DNA from: Candidatus Poribacteria bacterium
GTDB lineage: Bacteria > Poribacteria > WGA-4E > WGA-3G
Assembly (NCBI GenBank): GCA_022819945.1
Contig: JAJEGI010000110.1
Coordinates: 1-61,559 of the forward strand
Direction: 5' to 3'
DNA length: 61,559 nt
A program made the translations under genes and the position numbers. Below, one piece after another: positions 42,501-51,272 of the stretch (the stretch's first letter is position 1; every line of letters starts with the position of its first letter). The notes below the pieces were generated by a model, which was not told the origin of the DNA, made no database searches, and saw only the letters and a list, made by a program, of their open reading frames with translations.

Positions 42501-42796
42501 CAGCGAAGGTACTGCTCCGCAATGGAATGGAGTCGGAACTCGTCTTTAGCATCGGAAAGGGCAGGCCGACGATTCACGATTATATCAAGAATCACGCTGT
42601 TGACTTGATTATTAATACGCCTACTGGTGACTTGCACCGACCGAACGAACTCTTGATTCGTGAAATGGCGATCGCACACGATATCCCGATTTTTTCAACG
42701 ATACCCGGCGCAGCGGCAGCCGTTAATGCTATTGACGCACTACAGCGTGGAGATATTACTGTCACACCGCTCCAAGATTATTTTCAGATGCTTTGA
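39515..42796 (+). CDS. carB: carbamoyl-phosphate synthase large subunit
   Basis: CarB makes carbamoyl phosphate from ammonia, bicarbonate and two ATP. The 1093-residue protein has two ATP-grasp halves: [21 protein letters not shown], then [13 protein letters not shown] in the first; [20 protein letters not shown], then [14 protein letters not shown] in the second. An oligomerisation domain lies between and a C-terminal MGS-like allosteric domain follows ([20 protein letters not shown]). It is about 20 residues longer than usual. The excess is a 22-codon in-frame palindromic repeat insertion at residues 484-505 in the oligomerisation domain. UMP/UTP or ornithine control by the MGS domain is expected from the family. 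Confidence 0.97.
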   Translation: MPKRTDIDKILIIGSGAIIIGQACEFDYSGTQACKALKEEGYEITLVNSNPATIMTDSDFADQTYIEPITADTVELILEKERPDALLPTLGGQTALNVSVELAESGALDKYGVELIGAKLPAIQKAEDRALFKEAMVKIGLEVPQSGIAHTVQEALALIKQIGFPAIIRPAFTLGGTGGGIAYNIEEYEKMVAAGLALSPISELLIEESVIGWKEFELEVMRDGADNVVIICSIENVDAMGVHTGDSITVAPIQTLTDKEYQLMRDSAIKIIREIGVDTGGSNIQFAVDPRTGKQVVIEMNPRVSRSSALASKATGFPIAKIAAKLAVGYNLDEIPNDITAETPACFEPTIDYVVVKIPRWAFEKFQGTDETLTTQMKSVGEAMAIGGTFKEALQKGLRSLETGWFGLDNHPLDELPLSELPSKLSIPNVKRIFYIKAALTRGMSIEDIHAYTHIDPFFLYNLKEIVDFEKGLAAPHIHQSMQEWKNGRMEEPRTSSLPAFHPSIHPLFRQAKQFGFSDRQLADIYDVSEEAIRECRNELGIEATFKTVDTCAAEFEAETPYYYSTCSSEDEVRPSDKPKIMILGGGPNRIGQGIEFDYCCVHAALALKDDGYETIMVNSNPETVSTDYDTSDRLYFEPLTREDVLNIYHKEKPAGVIVQFGGQTPLNLAVALKDAGVPIIGTSPEDIARSEDRRLFKAVLDDIGLMQSPNGTATSSEEAAPIAAALGYPVIVRPSYVLGGRAMQIVYDEELLHDYMNTAVEASPEHPVLIDKYLEEAIEVDVDAISDGNLTVIGGIMEHIEEAGIHSGDSDCVLPPYTLVDEQIEQLKTFTYDLAKALRVRGLMNVQYAIKNDEIYVLEVNPRASRTIPFVSKAIGVPLAKLAARVMAGKTLEELGFTREIEPVYFSVKAPVFPFNRFPGSNTRLGPEMKSTGEVMGIDTDVSRAFAKAQKACGYSLPLGGKVFISVKNKDKRAIIFIAKKLTDMGFELIATHGTAKVLLRNGMESELVFSIGKGRPTIHDYIKNHAVDLIINTPTGDLHRPNELLIREMAIAHDIPIFSTIPGAAAAVNAIDALQRGDITVTPLQDYFQML
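40964..41029. repeat. inverted array of 8-mers inside carB
   Basis: Left arm: three copies of GAATGGAA (40964-40987) plus GAA. Right arm: CTTCCAGC, CTTCCAGC, CTTTCACC, CTTCCATC (40998-41029), the reverse complement of the same unit type. The 66-bp block is in frame, has no stop, and encodes EWKNGRMEE...[13 protein letters not shown]. Confidence 0.85.
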
Positions 42797-42797
42797 T

Positions 42798-42947
42798 AGT
42801 TTTTAGTTTTTAGTTATAAGTTTTTAGTTAAGAGGTTTCCGGTTGTCCAATATTTTTTGGTACCGTCGGTGTTTCAATTCGGTAACCACCATTACAAGGA
42901 GATGATAACGCATCAGAAACCAGACTTATAACTTATAACTGACAACT
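42798..42947. repeat. 150-bp intergenic element with inverted heptamer arms
   Basis: The left arm is five heptamers, AGTTTTT AGTTTTT AGTTATA AGTTTTT AGTTAAG (42798-42832). The right arm is CCAGACT TATAACT TATAACT GACAACT (42920-42947), the reverse complement of the AGTTATA/AGTTGTC unit. An 87-bp middle has no gene. It lies directly after the carB stop. Confidence 0.8.
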
Positions 42948-42966
42948 ATTAAAAAAGGATAAAAAA

Positions 42967-43752
42967 ATGGCGAACGATTCTATACAGAGAAACACCCGGT
43001 GGGTTCAAACCTTTGATCGGATTCTTGAGATGGTTAATCTTGATGCGGATCGACCGGTGAGTGTCCTGCAGATTGAAGATGGTCGGGAGGTTGTTGTTGT
43101 GCAACCCAACGCCTTCACTATCTCGCGCATTTATGCGACCGGTCGTCCTGACGGCATGCGTCCACACGGTGTGGATTCCTATTACGACTATTTCTTTGCA
43201 AAATTGCAGGAATATGAAGAACACCACGGTACGCGTGAAGGGTTCCAATTGGAGTCAGAAGAATGGGATATCCTCTTTGAGGAGTCTTTCCATCGATATA
43301 CCCGCTATCTTCTTTTCGCGGGCATTAAACGGTGGCAAGATGTTCAACGCGATACGGCTACCAATATCGCTGTAACGAATTTAGCGCGCGAATGCGCGCC
43401 ATCTGAGATCGCTTGGCAGAGTTATCAGTACAAAGGCTATATGCTCATGATGCACAGCATCGCCAACGCAGAATTGAGTCTGGAGGAAAATGATGCTGAG
43501 GCGGCGTTACGACATATTGATACTGGCATTCAACAGATTGGAGAGTTCTGTGGTGAGTGTCTACGCGAGGAACACGGCGAAGCAGAGAATATAACGCGTG
43601 AACGCTATCTTAGCAACCTTATAGAATTTCGGTCTGATCTGGAAACGCTTGGTACCGAGGATACCGAACCTCCCGAGACCGAAGAGGCAGAGGGTGACGA
43701 AGAAGATATCTTGGCGGAATTGGAAAGATTGCTAAATGAAGACGACACATAG
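42967..43752 (+). CDS. hypothetical protein with acidic tail, 261 aa
   Basis: This soluble, largely helical protein begins with a short beta-rich part (RPVSVLQIEDGREVVVVQPN). A helical region with many aromatic and acidic residues follows (DSYYDYFFAKLQEYEEHHG), then two possible TPR-like helices (SYQYKGYMLMMHSIANAELS, EENDAEAALRHIDTGIQQIG). The C-terminal tail of about 45 residues is very acidic (TEPPETEEAEGDEEDILAEL). AAAGGA precedes the ATG. I do not recognise a family. It follows the heptamer element after carB. Confidence 0.8.
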   Translation: MANDSIQRNTRWVQTFDRILEMVNLDADRPVSVLQIEDGREVVVVQPNAFTISRIYATGRPDGMRPHGVDSYYDYFFAKLQEYEEHHGTREGFQLESEEWDILFEESFHRYTRYLLFAGIKRWQDVQRDTATNIAVTNLARECAPSEIAWQSYQYKGYMLMMHSIANAELSLEENDAEAALRHIDTGIQQIGEFCGECLREEHGEAENITRERYLSNLIEFRSDLETLGTEDTEPPETEEAEGDEEDILAELERLLNEDDT

Positions 43753-43891
43753 CGTCAATTTCTGTTAGGGCCTTGGGATGGAAAATTGAGGCTGCGAAAG
43801 CACTCACTTGATCTATGATAGCACGCCAACCGTCGTGTATAAATTCGGTACTACACAAACAAAGTATCTCTACTTTACAGGGTAGCACTTG

Positions 43892-44530
43892 TTATATCCC
43901 TTCCTCGTCTGGTGCTTGTATAAGCACCCCCCCGAGGAACAAAAACGCTATACCTCGGATGAGCACGTGCAATTGAACACCAAGGTTTAGGAAAATGCCT
44001 GCTGGAAACGCTACTATCACAAGAAAGAATAGATACCCCGCAACTGGATTTCCCCACGTATGGAGTGCCGAACCATAACAGAGTGCTAACAATGCACACA
44101 AGAAGGCGCCGGTCATAAAGAGTGCTTCGGCCCACTCTATCCAGAGATCATAGAGCGGTGTCCCGATAGTAGCGGTTGCAGACTCACCTACTAATTCCGA
44201 TAGGGCGTTTATCGGCGCGGTTTGTGAGCAGTGGGCTACGAGTTCTATGACAAGCCACAGGATCGCGATACTTGACCCTAAAGCACTACGTGCGTATGCT
44301 TCTGAAGCGAGTAAGCCATAGCTGGCTAATAGAGTCGGCACGAGCAAGATAATTGTGACAACCCCGATTCCATGAAAAATCCCGATTCTTCCAAACTGTT
44401 CTGCTGATGGCGGTGAACTAATAGATGATAAACTAAAAATAAACCAAATACTTGACGCTACCATGAGAAGTCCGCTTAGGATACCGGTGAGTCCACCGAG
44501 TCTATATAGCGAACTGAGTTGTTTTTCCAT
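43892..44530 (-). CDS. integral membrane protein, six predicted helices
   Basis: The 212-residue protein has about six hydrophobic segments: GGLTGILSGLLMVASSIWFI, VVTIILLVPTLLASYGLLA, SSIAILWLVIELVAH, ALFMTGAFLCALLALCYG, VAGYLFFLVIVAFPAGIFLN and LIRGIAFLFLGGVLI. It shows no recognised enzyme motif and looks like small DUF4386-type membrane proteins, which is only a resemblance. CGGAGGAA precedes the ATG. It stands alone on the minus strand, divergent from the sigma-54 activator. Confidence 0.75.
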   Translation of the reverse strand: MEKQLSSLYRLGGLTGILSGLLMVASSIWFIFSLSSISSPPSAEQFGRIGIFHGIGVVTIILLVPTLLASYGLLASEAYARSALGSSIAILWLVIELVAHCSQTAPINALSELVGESATATIGTPLYDLWIEWAEALFMTGAFLCALLALCYGSALHTWGNPVAGYLFFLVIVAFPAGIFLNLGVQLHVLIRGIAFLFLGGVLIQAPDEEGI

Positions 44531-44719
44531 TCAATTCCTCCGAAAAATGTGAACGAAGATTTATTATGTTGCGGATAATGATTTTATAGTTTACCTAAAT
44601 TTTCAATTTTAAACAATACTTTTTTTAGGTCATAGCAAAATCTGAGACCCTATTGATATTTCAACGAACAGCAATCCACAGACCTGCTTTCATTGGCAAG
44701 GTTTGTAGCTCCGTCAATT

Positions 44720-46171
44720 ATGAACACAACAAACGCGCAAAAAACAGTCCTGATTGTTGATGCTGATAGGATTGAACGCGAACTTGTCTGCGAAACACTT
44801 GCGGGTAAAGGGCTGCGTCTTCTTGTCACCGGCAATATGTATCAGGCGTTTCATCAGATTGAGCACTTAAAAATAGATATCCTTATTGCCCAATTGAAAG
44901 CGGAGCGGATTGATGGATTGGCACTGTTAGAAGCGGCGATACAGCATCACCCGGATGTCGGCGTGATTTTTATTACAGAACCAAACATTTTAGAGACCGA
45001 TATCGGTATCAAAGCGATGCTCGCTTATAAAGACACCTATTTCCTATCGAAGCCGGTTAACCCGGTGCATCTGGAGGCACTGCTACATAGGACCTTTGAA
45101 AACCAACGCCTCACCTTTGAAAATCGACAACTTCAATCACAAATAGATGAGAAGGAAGGCTTACGGCGCCTGACAGGTAATTCGCCGCAAATCACCAAAA
45201 TTCGCGATATGATTACGCAGATCGCACCGACAAAAGCAACTGTAATGATTCACGGGGCGCGCGGCACCGGTAAAGAACTGGTTGCCCGTGCGATTCACCA
45301 CCGAAGTTTACGGCACGGGCCCCTCATCGCTTTTAATTGTGCGACACTCAACGAAAACCTGGCGGAATCCGAACTTTTCGGGCATGAACGCGGCGCGTTT
45401 AGTGGGGCATACTACCAACGCAAAGGAAGGTTTGAACTCTCACACGGGGGTACCCTCTTTCTTGACGAAGTTTCACAACTCAGTATGTCGAATCAAGCGC
45501 GTCTTTTGCGGGTTCTTGAAGAACGCGAATTTGAACGGGTTGGCGGCGATAAAACGATTCAGGTTGATGTCCGCGTTGTATGTGCTACAAATCACGATTT
45601 GGAAGGTGCGTCCAAAAGACGAGAATTCCTCCCGGATCTCTACGATCGGCTCAACGTAGTGCCTATTCATCTCCCTACGCTCCAAGAACGTATTGAGGAT
45701 GTTCCGTTGCTTGTGAAGGATTTTCTTGAAGAGTTTTGCCAACAAAATGGGAAACCGCTGATAACGCTTGCCCCCGAGGCAATTAGAACGCTGATGAAAT
45801 ACGAGTGGCCAGGAAATGTGCGCGAATTGAAAAACTGCATCGAAGGTATTGTTGTAACGTCCACCCAATCGACACTCCAACAAATTGACTTACCTGAACG
45901 CATCCTCAAAGCAGCTGGCATCGCATTTTCAAATCTACTTTCAGTTCCTGATATCCCGAAGTCAGTTGACCCAATTGGGGATGAACAGCATTTACATTTA
46001 AATGTAAAAGTCGGCATGTCACTCGATGAAATTAACAGGGAGGCACTCCGTGCGACCCTTGCGTCTGTAGATAATAACAAAGCAAAGGCTGCGGAGATAC
46101 TCAGGGTGAGTCGTCGGACAATCCAAAGAAAAGTGAAAGAGTACGGTTTGTCCGATGAGCAAGACTTGTAG
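44720..46171 (+). CDS. NtrC-family sigma-54-dependent activator with degenerate receiver
   Basis: The frame opens at a TTG at 44693, but I choose the ATG at 44720 (MNTTNAQKTVLIVDAD), which begins the receiver domain. Residues 1-120 form a receiver fold, with acidic residues Asp14/Asp16 and a Lys in FLSKPVN. The phosphoacceptor Asp position is Gln58 (IDILIAQLKAERIDG). The AAA+ domain has Walker A GARGTGKE, the sigma-54 contact loop as GAFSGA instead of GAFTGA, and GGTLFLDEVSQL. The C-terminus is a Fis-type helix-turn-helix (NNKAKAAEILRVSRRTIQRK). Phosphorylation-independent control is likely. It should work with RpoN encoded at 11546-13414, and no histidine kinase is adjacent. Confidence 0.93.
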   Translation: MNTTNAQKTVLIVDADRIERELVCETLAGKGLRLLVTGNMYQAFHQIEHLKIDILIAQLKAERIDGLALLEAAIQHHPDVGVIFITEPNILETDIGIKAMLAYKDTYFLSKPVNPVHLEALLHRTFENQRLTFENRQLQSQIDEKEGLRRLTGNSPQITKIRDMITQIAPTKATVMIHGARGTGKELVARAIHHRSLRHGPLIAFNCATLNENLAESELFGHERGAFSGAYYQRKGRFELSHGGTLFLDEVSQLSMSNQARLLRVLEEREFERVGGDKTIQVDVRVVCATNHDLEGASKRREFLPDLYDRLNVVPIHLPTLQERIEDVPLLVKDFLEEFCQQNGKPLITLAPEAIRTLMKYEWPGNVRELKNCIEGIVVTSTQSTLQQIDLPERILKAAGIAFSNLLSVPDIPKSVDPIGDEQHLHLNVKVGMSLDEINREALRATLASVDNNKAKAAEILRVSRRTIQRKVKEYGLSDEQDL

Positions 46172-46180
46172 CACGATGTC

Positions 46181-46978
46181 TCAAATTTCAATGTCCTGAG
46201 ACAAGAGTTTCAGTTTATTTGCGTAAACCTGTTTGTAGTAGTCTACGCGTTTGAGTTGCGAAGCCGCTGCCTCGTCAATAATCACAACCGTTCGTGGATG
46301 CATCTGCAATACCGATGCGGGCACTTCTGCCGTAATCGGTCCCTCTACAGCATTTGCAATCGCGACCGCTTTTGACTTTCCGCTCGCCAACAATAGACAC
46401 TGTTTCGCTTCCATGATTGTGCCGACGCCCATCGTAATCGCCATTTTCGGGACATTATCAATGGTGCTGCCGAAATGTGGTGCGTTCGCCTCAAGGGTAC
46501 TTTGCGTCAGTGTCTTAATACGCGTCCGAGACCCAAGGGAAGAACTCGGTTCGTTAAAACCGATATGCCCATCTTTTCCGATGCCGAGGACTTGAATGTC
46601 AATGCCGCCAGCATCGACAATCGCTGCTTCGTACCGCTCACAGAATTCCGCGTGTCCGACCGTCGTACTCTGTGGGATATAGCGATTCTCTGCCGGTATG
46701 TTAACGGCACTAAAAAGATGCGTCTCCATAAAGGTATGGTAACTATACGGATGATTGGGTGGAATCCCGACGTACTCATCTAAGTTAAAGGTGGTTACAC
46801 CTGAGAAATCGAGTCCCTCTATTTTATGCATTTGGACTAAGGCATCATAGACACCGATGGGTGTGCTGCCAGTAGCGAGTCCCAGAACGAGGTCCGGTTT
46901 TTTTAAGAGCGCGTCTCGGATGATTTTAGCCGCAACCGTCGCGAGTTGTTCATAAGTCGGTTGAATAATAACTTCCAT
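46181..46978 (-). CDS. nagB: glucosamine-6-phosphate deaminase
   Basis: NagB converts glucosamine-6-phosphate to fructose-6-phosphate and ammonia. The 265-residue protein has GLATGSTPIGVYDALVQMH, TFNLDEYVGIPPNHPYSY, with Asp and Glu as in NagB active sites, the signature GIGKDGHIGFNEPSSSL and a C-terminal MHPRTVVIIDEAAAS. Length matches the bacterial type. 6-phosphogluconolactonase is the nearest alternative but lacks the LDEYVG/GFNEP pair. It converges on the activator gene with a 9-bp spacer. The next gene upstream on its strand is a sugar isomerase-like gene, fitting amino-sugar use. Confidence 0.95.
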   Translation of the reverse strand: MEVIIQPTYEQLATVAAKIIRDALLKKPDLVLGLATGSTPIGVYDALVQMHKIEGLDFSGVTTFNLDEYVGIPPNHPYSYHTFMETHLFSAVNIPAENRYIPQSTTVGHAEFCERYEAAIVDAGGIDIQVLGIGKDGHIGFNEPSSSLGSRTRIKTLTQSTLEANAPHFGSTIDNVPKMAITMGVGTIMEAKQCLLLASGKSKAVAIANAVEGPITAEVPASVLQMHPRTVVIIDEAAASQLKRVDYYKQVYANKLKLLSQDIEI

Positions 46979-47087
46979 TTATTTTGTGGATCCCGGTTCC
47001 AAATATACCACGTGATTTGTAGGATGAGCCCGTTTCGTCTCAACTTAACACATTTCTCAGGTGATCTCTCATTAACTTAATCTAATA

Positions 47088-47876
47088 TTATACAGTTCCA
47101 GCGATAATTTTGTCCATATCGCTGCTGATGCCATGTACCCGACCTTCAGGATCGTCCTCATCAACAGAAAGTTCTGCTGTCATGTAGTCCTGGTACCCGA
47201 TCTCTTCTAACGCCGACATGACAGCGTTCCAATCAATCGTACAATCCTCAATCAAGTAGGTGAACCGACGCTCAGTTGCATTGAAGCCTTTGACATGCAC
47301 TTTAGAAATGCGATTCCCCAGAGAACGAATCCAGTGTTGTGGATATCCGTATAGCACGATGTTGCCTACATCAAAATAGGCTGTTATCGTCTCACTGTCA
47401 AATTCGTCAAGGTAGCGACAGAACTCTATGGGACTGAGCAAAAATTTGTTCCAAACGTTCTCAAGGGCAATTGTGATGCCGTTTGCTTTTGCTTCTGGAA
47501 TCAGTTTACGGATTTCCGCTTGTGAACGTTGATATGCGTCTTCGTAGCTGGTTTTATCATTGACGACGGCAGGAACGAGCAGCACAGTGTCTGCGCCGAC
47601 AGCCGTCGCGGTTGCTATTGAATCGCGCATTCCATCGTGCGATTCAGCACGAACACTGGCATCAGCATCAGAGAGTGGACATGCCCAATGTTTGCTATTC
47701 ATCACGCTGAAGATTTCTAATCCGTGTTGTGTGGCGATCTCTTTTGTCTGAAGTCGGTCGTCATCATTTCCGAGGGTGCCGATTTCAACGCCATCAAACC
47801 CGGCTTCTTTCGCCAGTTTAAACCGCGCTTCGGTTGAACCGCCCGGTAATGATCCGATACAGATCCCTTTTTTCAT
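47088..47876 (-). CDS. sugar phosphate isomerase/epimerase (xylose isomerase-like TIM barrel)
   Basis: The 262-residue protein is of the AP endonuclease 2/xylose isomerase-like barrel family. Metal-site motifs are ITIALENVWNKFLLSPIEF (Glu), ITAYFDVGNIVLYGYPQHW (Asp), ISKVHVKGFN (His) and MTAELSVDEDDPEG (Glu). FDVGNI and HVKG resemble L-ribulose-5-phosphate 3-epimerase-like and hexulose-phosphate isomerase proteins. AAGGAGAAAA precedes the ATG. It overlaps the TPR gene upstream by 4 bp. The sugar is unknown. Confidence 0.88.
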   Translation of the reverse strand: MKKGICIGSLPGGSTEARFKLAKEAGFDGVEIGTLGNDDDRLQTKEIATQHGLEIFSVMNSKHWACPLSDADASVRAESHDGMRDSIATATAVGADTVLLVPAVVNDKTSYEDAYQRSQAEIRKLIPEAKANGITIALENVWNKFLLSPIEFCRYLDEFDSETITAYFDVGNIVLYGYPQHWIRSLGNRISKVHVKGFNATERRFTYLIEDCTIDWNAVMSALEEIGYQDYMTAELSVDEDDPEGRVHGISSDMDKIIAGTV

Positions 47877-49219
47877 TTTTTCTCCTTTTGAATCTTTGTG
47901 CGTAGTTTATTGTATGCCTCTACATTCGGTGCTAACGAGATGGCTTGATTAATAGCGTCCAAAGCCTGTGCATATTGGGCATTGCGGAAGTAGGTATATG
48001 CAAGAGTGTCATAATGTTTCGCTGTCGGTGCCAGAGCGACCGCCTGTTGTGCTAAATTTATTGCTTGTTGCATCTCTTTACCGAGTCCCGCATAGAGCCG
48101 TGCGAGGTTGTTATACGCTTCTGCTGCCGTGTTATCTGTAGCGATGGCGCGCTTGAACGCCGCGACTGCTGGTTCAAACTGGCGTTGGTTGATATAGATA
48201 ACACCTAATTTTATTTGGACTTGTGCGTTATCCGGCGCAATTTCTATTGTTTTCTCATACACGCGCGCTGCTTTTTCAAGCGCACGTTGCCGGATAAATA
48301 CCTCACCGAGGTGAAGATACGCAGGTAGATAGGACGGGTGCACCTGCGTGGCAACTTCATAAACCCGTGCTGCTTCTGCTAAGTTGTCATGCGCCTCATG
48401 GAGTTCGCCGAGTTTGATATATAGCACTGGCAGGTGCGGATTTGTGTAAATCGCCTCTCGAAATAGGTGCATCTGGTCCTCATAAGTCTTTAAACGTTGA
48501 AACTGCGCCATAGCAGTTTCGGATTCCCCTTTGTCTCCAAGTTTCTGATATGTGAGTGCGCGCCTATAGTGCGCCTGCGATGAATATTGGTTACGCACGA
48601 GCGCTGCATCGTAATATTCTATAGCCTGTCTTAGGCGATTTTGCATTTCTGCGACCCGTCCGAGTCCGTAATAGGATTCAGTGTGGTTTGGGTTCAGGCG
48701 GATGCCCTCACGGTACGCCTTTTCAGCTGCATTGAATCTACGTTGGAGAATGTAGACATCGCCGAGATGGATGTGTGCTTCTGCAGATTGTGTCAATAGG
48801 ACGAGTGCTTGTTTGAGGTGATCCTCAGCAAGTGTTAACTTACCTTGTGCTTTATAGACGATGCCTAAATGAAGGTACACATTCCCGTGTACTTCTTGTG
48901 GTGCTTTGCGTGCCAATGCTTTCTGGAATGCGGATACAGCCTCGGTCAGATTATTGAGTTCTTGGTAAATAATTCCAATATAGTAATAGGCAAGACTCCC
49001 AATGTCCGCTGAGGTATGGTATTCTTTTGCGATAGCTTGAAATTCGGAGAGAGCCAGATCAAATTGCTCTGCTTCAAGGTAGCGGACACCGCGTTCAAAC
49101 CGGATGTTAATTTCCGGTTCAGCATCAGCCCACGTCCCCAATTGCGGCAGCACAAGGAGAATAAAAGAAAGCGTAATGGTTTTGACTATGGGGAATAGAT
49201 AGCATCGAGGCGTAAACAT
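47873..49219 (-). CDS. exported TPR-repeat protein
   Basis: I choose the ATG at 49219 rather than the TTG at 49264, because the TTG lies at the base of the hairpin 49242-49262. The product then starts MFTPRCYLFPIVKTITLSFI with a typical signal peptide ending in ADA. The remainder (about 400 residues) is at least ten consecutive tetratricopeptide repeats, e.g. AEAHIHLGDVYILQRRFNAA and TESYYGLGRVAEMQNRLRQA. It is probably a periplasmic scaffold. It is upstream of, and overlaps by 4 bp, the sugar isomerase gene, and is downstream of the LamG genes. Confidence 0.88.
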   Translation of the reverse strand: MFTPRCYLFPIVKTITLSFILLVLPQLGTWADAEPEINIRFERGVRYLEAEQFDLALSEFQAIAKEYHTSADIGSLAYYYIGIIYQELNNLTEAVSAFQKALARKAPQEVHGNVYLHLGIVYKAQGKLTLAEDHLKQALVLLTQSAEAHIHLGDVYILQRRFNAAEKAYREGIRLNPNHTESYYGLGRVAEMQNRLRQAIEYYDAALVRNQYSSQAHYRRALTYQKLGDKGESETAMAQFQRLKTYEDQMHLFREAIYTNPHLPVLYIKLGELHEAHDNLAEAARVYEVATQVHPSYLPAYLHLGEVFIRQRALEKAARVYEKTIEIAPDNAQVQIKLGVIYINQRQFEPAVAAFKRAIATDNTAAEAYNNLARLYAGLGKEMQQAINLAQQAVALAPTAKHYDTLAYTYFRNAQYAQALDAINQAISLAPNVEAYNKLRTKIQKEKK

Positions 49220-49241
49220 GCATTGACGAGAAAAGGAATAT

Positions 49242-49262
49242 GGGACGGCATGAAACCGTCCC
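49242..49262 (-). terminator. hairpin after LamG copy 1
   Basis: GGGACGG (49242-49248) and CCGTCCC (49256-49262) form a 7-bp stem with a 7-nt loop, 20 bp past the LamG copy 1 stop. A near-identical hairpin follows copy 2. The T-run is poor, so it may be a weak terminator or a 3'-end stabiliser. Confidence 0.55.
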
Positions 49263-49281
49263 AACGGTTCAGGGCGTGAAA

Positions 49282-50073
49282 TTAATCACGACGTGTCTTC
49301 ATTTGGCCCCATGTTGTGGCGAGTTTATCCTCCGGTTCGACGGGGAGGAGTTTGCCATCCATAACATCTGAGACCTCGTCAGCATCCAATGCTCTATCGT
49401 AGATATAGAGGTCATCGAGATAGAACTTCGCAGCGGCATAACCCGTTTGACCGATGTAAAGTTTCTCTGCGCCTTGTGCGTGATCCTTCGGCACATTCTG
49501 CTCATCAACGACTTCGCCATCGATGTAAAACAGGAATTTGGTGCCCTCTTTAATACCTGCAATATGGTGCCAGTCGCCGGTTTCAAATGTACTGCCTTCT
49601 CCATCGGGGCCCACACAATGGCTTCCAGCATTCCCCGGATTGAACCGATAGTGGATGTGAAGGGGGACCCGGTTACAGGTCCAGATACCGGGTGAACGGT
49701 CAGAGCCCGGAGCTTTTTTCGCGATGATTTGATCCCAACCCCCGGAGTTCGGCTTGGTGAAGTTGAGCCAGAAGAGATAGGAGTTGTCCTGATAATTTTC
49801 TAACTCTTTGAAGGAATCGACTGTCACACTGTCGCCGGGATCTTCAAATAATATCGCACCTTTACCGTGGATGACTTCCTTCGTATCAATCTTTGTTCCT
49901 TTAACTATATCACCATCATTTCCACCGCCAGTCTCATCCTCTATCGTTCCGCCTTTTGCCGAATCGAAACTGAAGTAAAGGATTAATCCGTCGTCTTGGA
50001 CTGCGGCATGTGTAGTGAGCGCGCTGCCTACCATTAGTAATGCGACAGCGAGTACATAGATAACTAAACGCAT
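49282..50073 (-). CDS. secreted LamG-domain (concanavalin A-like lectin) protein, copy 1
   Basis: The 263-residue exported protein has a signal peptide (MRLVIYVLAVALLMVGSALT through THAA) and one LamG/concanavalin A-like glucanase-fold domain. Domain motifs are LILYFSFDSAKGGTIEDETG, NDGDIVKG, GDWHHIAGIKEGTKFLFYID and LYIYDRALDADEVSDVM. Such domains bind carbohydrate or act as surface modules. It is about 65-70% similar by eye to copy 2 across the whole length. GAGGAGG precedes the ATG and a TTGACA-N17-TACAAT promoter lies 115 bp upstream. Confidence 0.92.
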   Translation of the reverse strand: MRLVIYVLAVALLMVGSALTTHAAVQDDGLILYFSFDSAKGGTIEDETGGGNDGDIVKGTKIDTKEVIHGKGAILFEDPGDSVTVDSFKELENYQDNSYLFWLNFTKPNSGGWDQIIAKKAPGSDRSPGIWTCNRVPLHIHYRFNPGNAGSHCVGPDGEGSTFETGDWHHIAGIKEGTKFLFYIDGEVVDEQNVPKDHAQGAEKLYIGQTGYAAAKFYLDDLYIYDRALDADEVSDVMDGKLLPVEPEDKLATTWGQMKTRRD

Positions 50074-50186
50074 GCGTAAACCTCCTCATGTCTAAAGCAA
50101 ATTAATGTGCTATGCGAACACCTCGTATTAGGGCGGCTTCCAACCGACCTATGGATAGAAAGGCTCGCGTTTTAACCCATAAAAGC

Positions 50187-50215
50187 ATTGTAAAAGAAAT
50201 ACTTAAATATGTCAA
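50187..50215 (-). promoter_or_regulatory. promoter of LamG copy 1
   Basis: On the minus strand TTGACA (50210-50215), 17-bp spacer, TACAAT (50187-50192). The same arrangement precedes copy 2. The 299-bp stretch 50074-50372 holds this, the leader and the copy 2 hairpin. Confidence 0.75.
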
Positions 50216-50328
50216 GGAAAATCTGCATTTGTTTAGGCTAAAACTGTAGAACCGTAGATTTTCACCTTGGAGTAGTTGGAAAAAGGTAGAAATTTTGATG
50301 AGTAGATAGGTAAGTGGGAAAAGAATGT

Positions 50329-50350
50329 GGGACGGTATGAGAACCGTCCC
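50329..50350 (-). terminator. hairpin after LamG copy 2
   Basis: GGGACGGT (50329-50336) and ACCGTCCC (50343-50350) form an 8-bp stem about 22 bp after the copy 2 stop. It was duplicated together with the gene. Confidence 0.55.
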
Positions 50351-50372
50351 TATGTTTGTTCTGGGTGTGAGA

Positions 50373-51161
50373 TTAATCGCGACCTGTTTTCAGGTGTCCC
50401 CACGTTGTGGTGAGTTTATCTTTGGGTTCAACAGGGGTGAGCAAGCCGTCCATTATATCTATAACCTCGCCGCCACTCAAGGCTCTATCATAGACAAAGA
50501 GTTCATCAATATAGAAGAGCGCAGAAGCGTAACCCGTTTTACCGATATAGAGTTTTTCTGTCCCTTGTGTGTGGGCTGCTGGAACGGTCTGTTCATCAAC
50601 GACTTCGCCATCAATATAAAATTTGAAGTTAGTCCCTTCTTTGATACCGGCAATGTGGTGCCAGTCGCCTGCTGCAAATTCATCGCCTTCTCCGTCAGGA
50701 CCGACACAAAGGCTTCCAGCATTCCCTGGATTGAACCGGTAGTGGATGTGTAAACTAACGCGATTGCAGGTCCAGATACCCGGCGAACGGTCAGACCCTG
50801 GTGCTTTTTTCGCGATAATTTGGTTCCAGGCACCAGAGTTCAATACAGCGAAATTGAGCCAAAAGAGATAGGAATTATCGGTATACTGTTCTAATGCGGC
50901 AAAGGAGTCAACAGTTACACTATCATTGCCATCGTCAAATAATACCGCCCCTTTACCGTGGACGACTTCATCGTTAACAATCTCCGCGCCATCAATTACG
51001 CCATCATTGCCGCCACCTGTTCCATCTATAACTACATTGCCCTCTGCTTCATCAAAACTGAAGTAAAGGATTAAGCCTTCGTCTTCGATTACGGCGTGCG
51101 TGGTGAGGGCACTGCTTATCATCAACAAGGCAACGGCGAGTAAATACATCATTAAACGCAT
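50373..51161 (-). CDS. secreted LamG-domain protein, copy 2
   Basis: This 262-residue paralogue of copy 1 has the same signal peptide pattern (MRLMMYLLAVALLMISSALT through THAV). LamG motifs are LILYFSFDEAEGNVVIDGTG, GDWHHIAGIKEGTNFKFYID, KLYIGKTGYAS and LFVYDRALSGGEVIDIM. Both copies share the block GSDRSPGIWTCNRV and IHYRFNPGNAGS without change, with two conserved Cys (TCNR and CVGPDG). Divergence is greatest in charged surface positions. GAGGAGG precedes the ATG. It has its own promoter, so both copies can be expressed separately. Confidence 0.92.
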   Translation of the reverse strand: MRLMMYLLAVALLMISSALTTHAVIEDEGLILYFSFDEAEGNVVIDGTGGGNDGVIDGAEIVNDEVVHGKGAVLFDDGNDSVTVDSFAALEQYTDNSYLFWLNFAVLNSGAWNQIIAKKAPGSDRSPGIWTCNRVSLHIHYRFNPGNAGSLCVGPDGEGDEFAAGDWHHIAGIKEGTNFKFYIDGEVVDEQTVPAAHTQGTEKLYIGKTGYASALFYIDELFVYDRALSGGEVIDIMDGLLTPVEPKDKLTTTWGHLKTGRD

Positions 51162-51272
51162 GAGTAAACCTCCTCATGTCTAAAAAATTAACATACGATG
51201 CGAGCGGCTCACATTACGGAGGCTTTCAACCCATCCATTAAATGAACGACCCGCGTTCTAACTTACAAAAGT

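Noticed and set aside
40964..42947. CRISPR array from repeated short units
   Set aside because: Units are 7-8 bp with no unique spacers of constant length, and there are no cas genes.
44691..44712. Possible -24/-12 sigma-54 promoter at TTGGCAAGGTTTGTAGC
   Set aside because: GG and GC are 11 bases apart instead of 10 and the rest of the consensus is poor.
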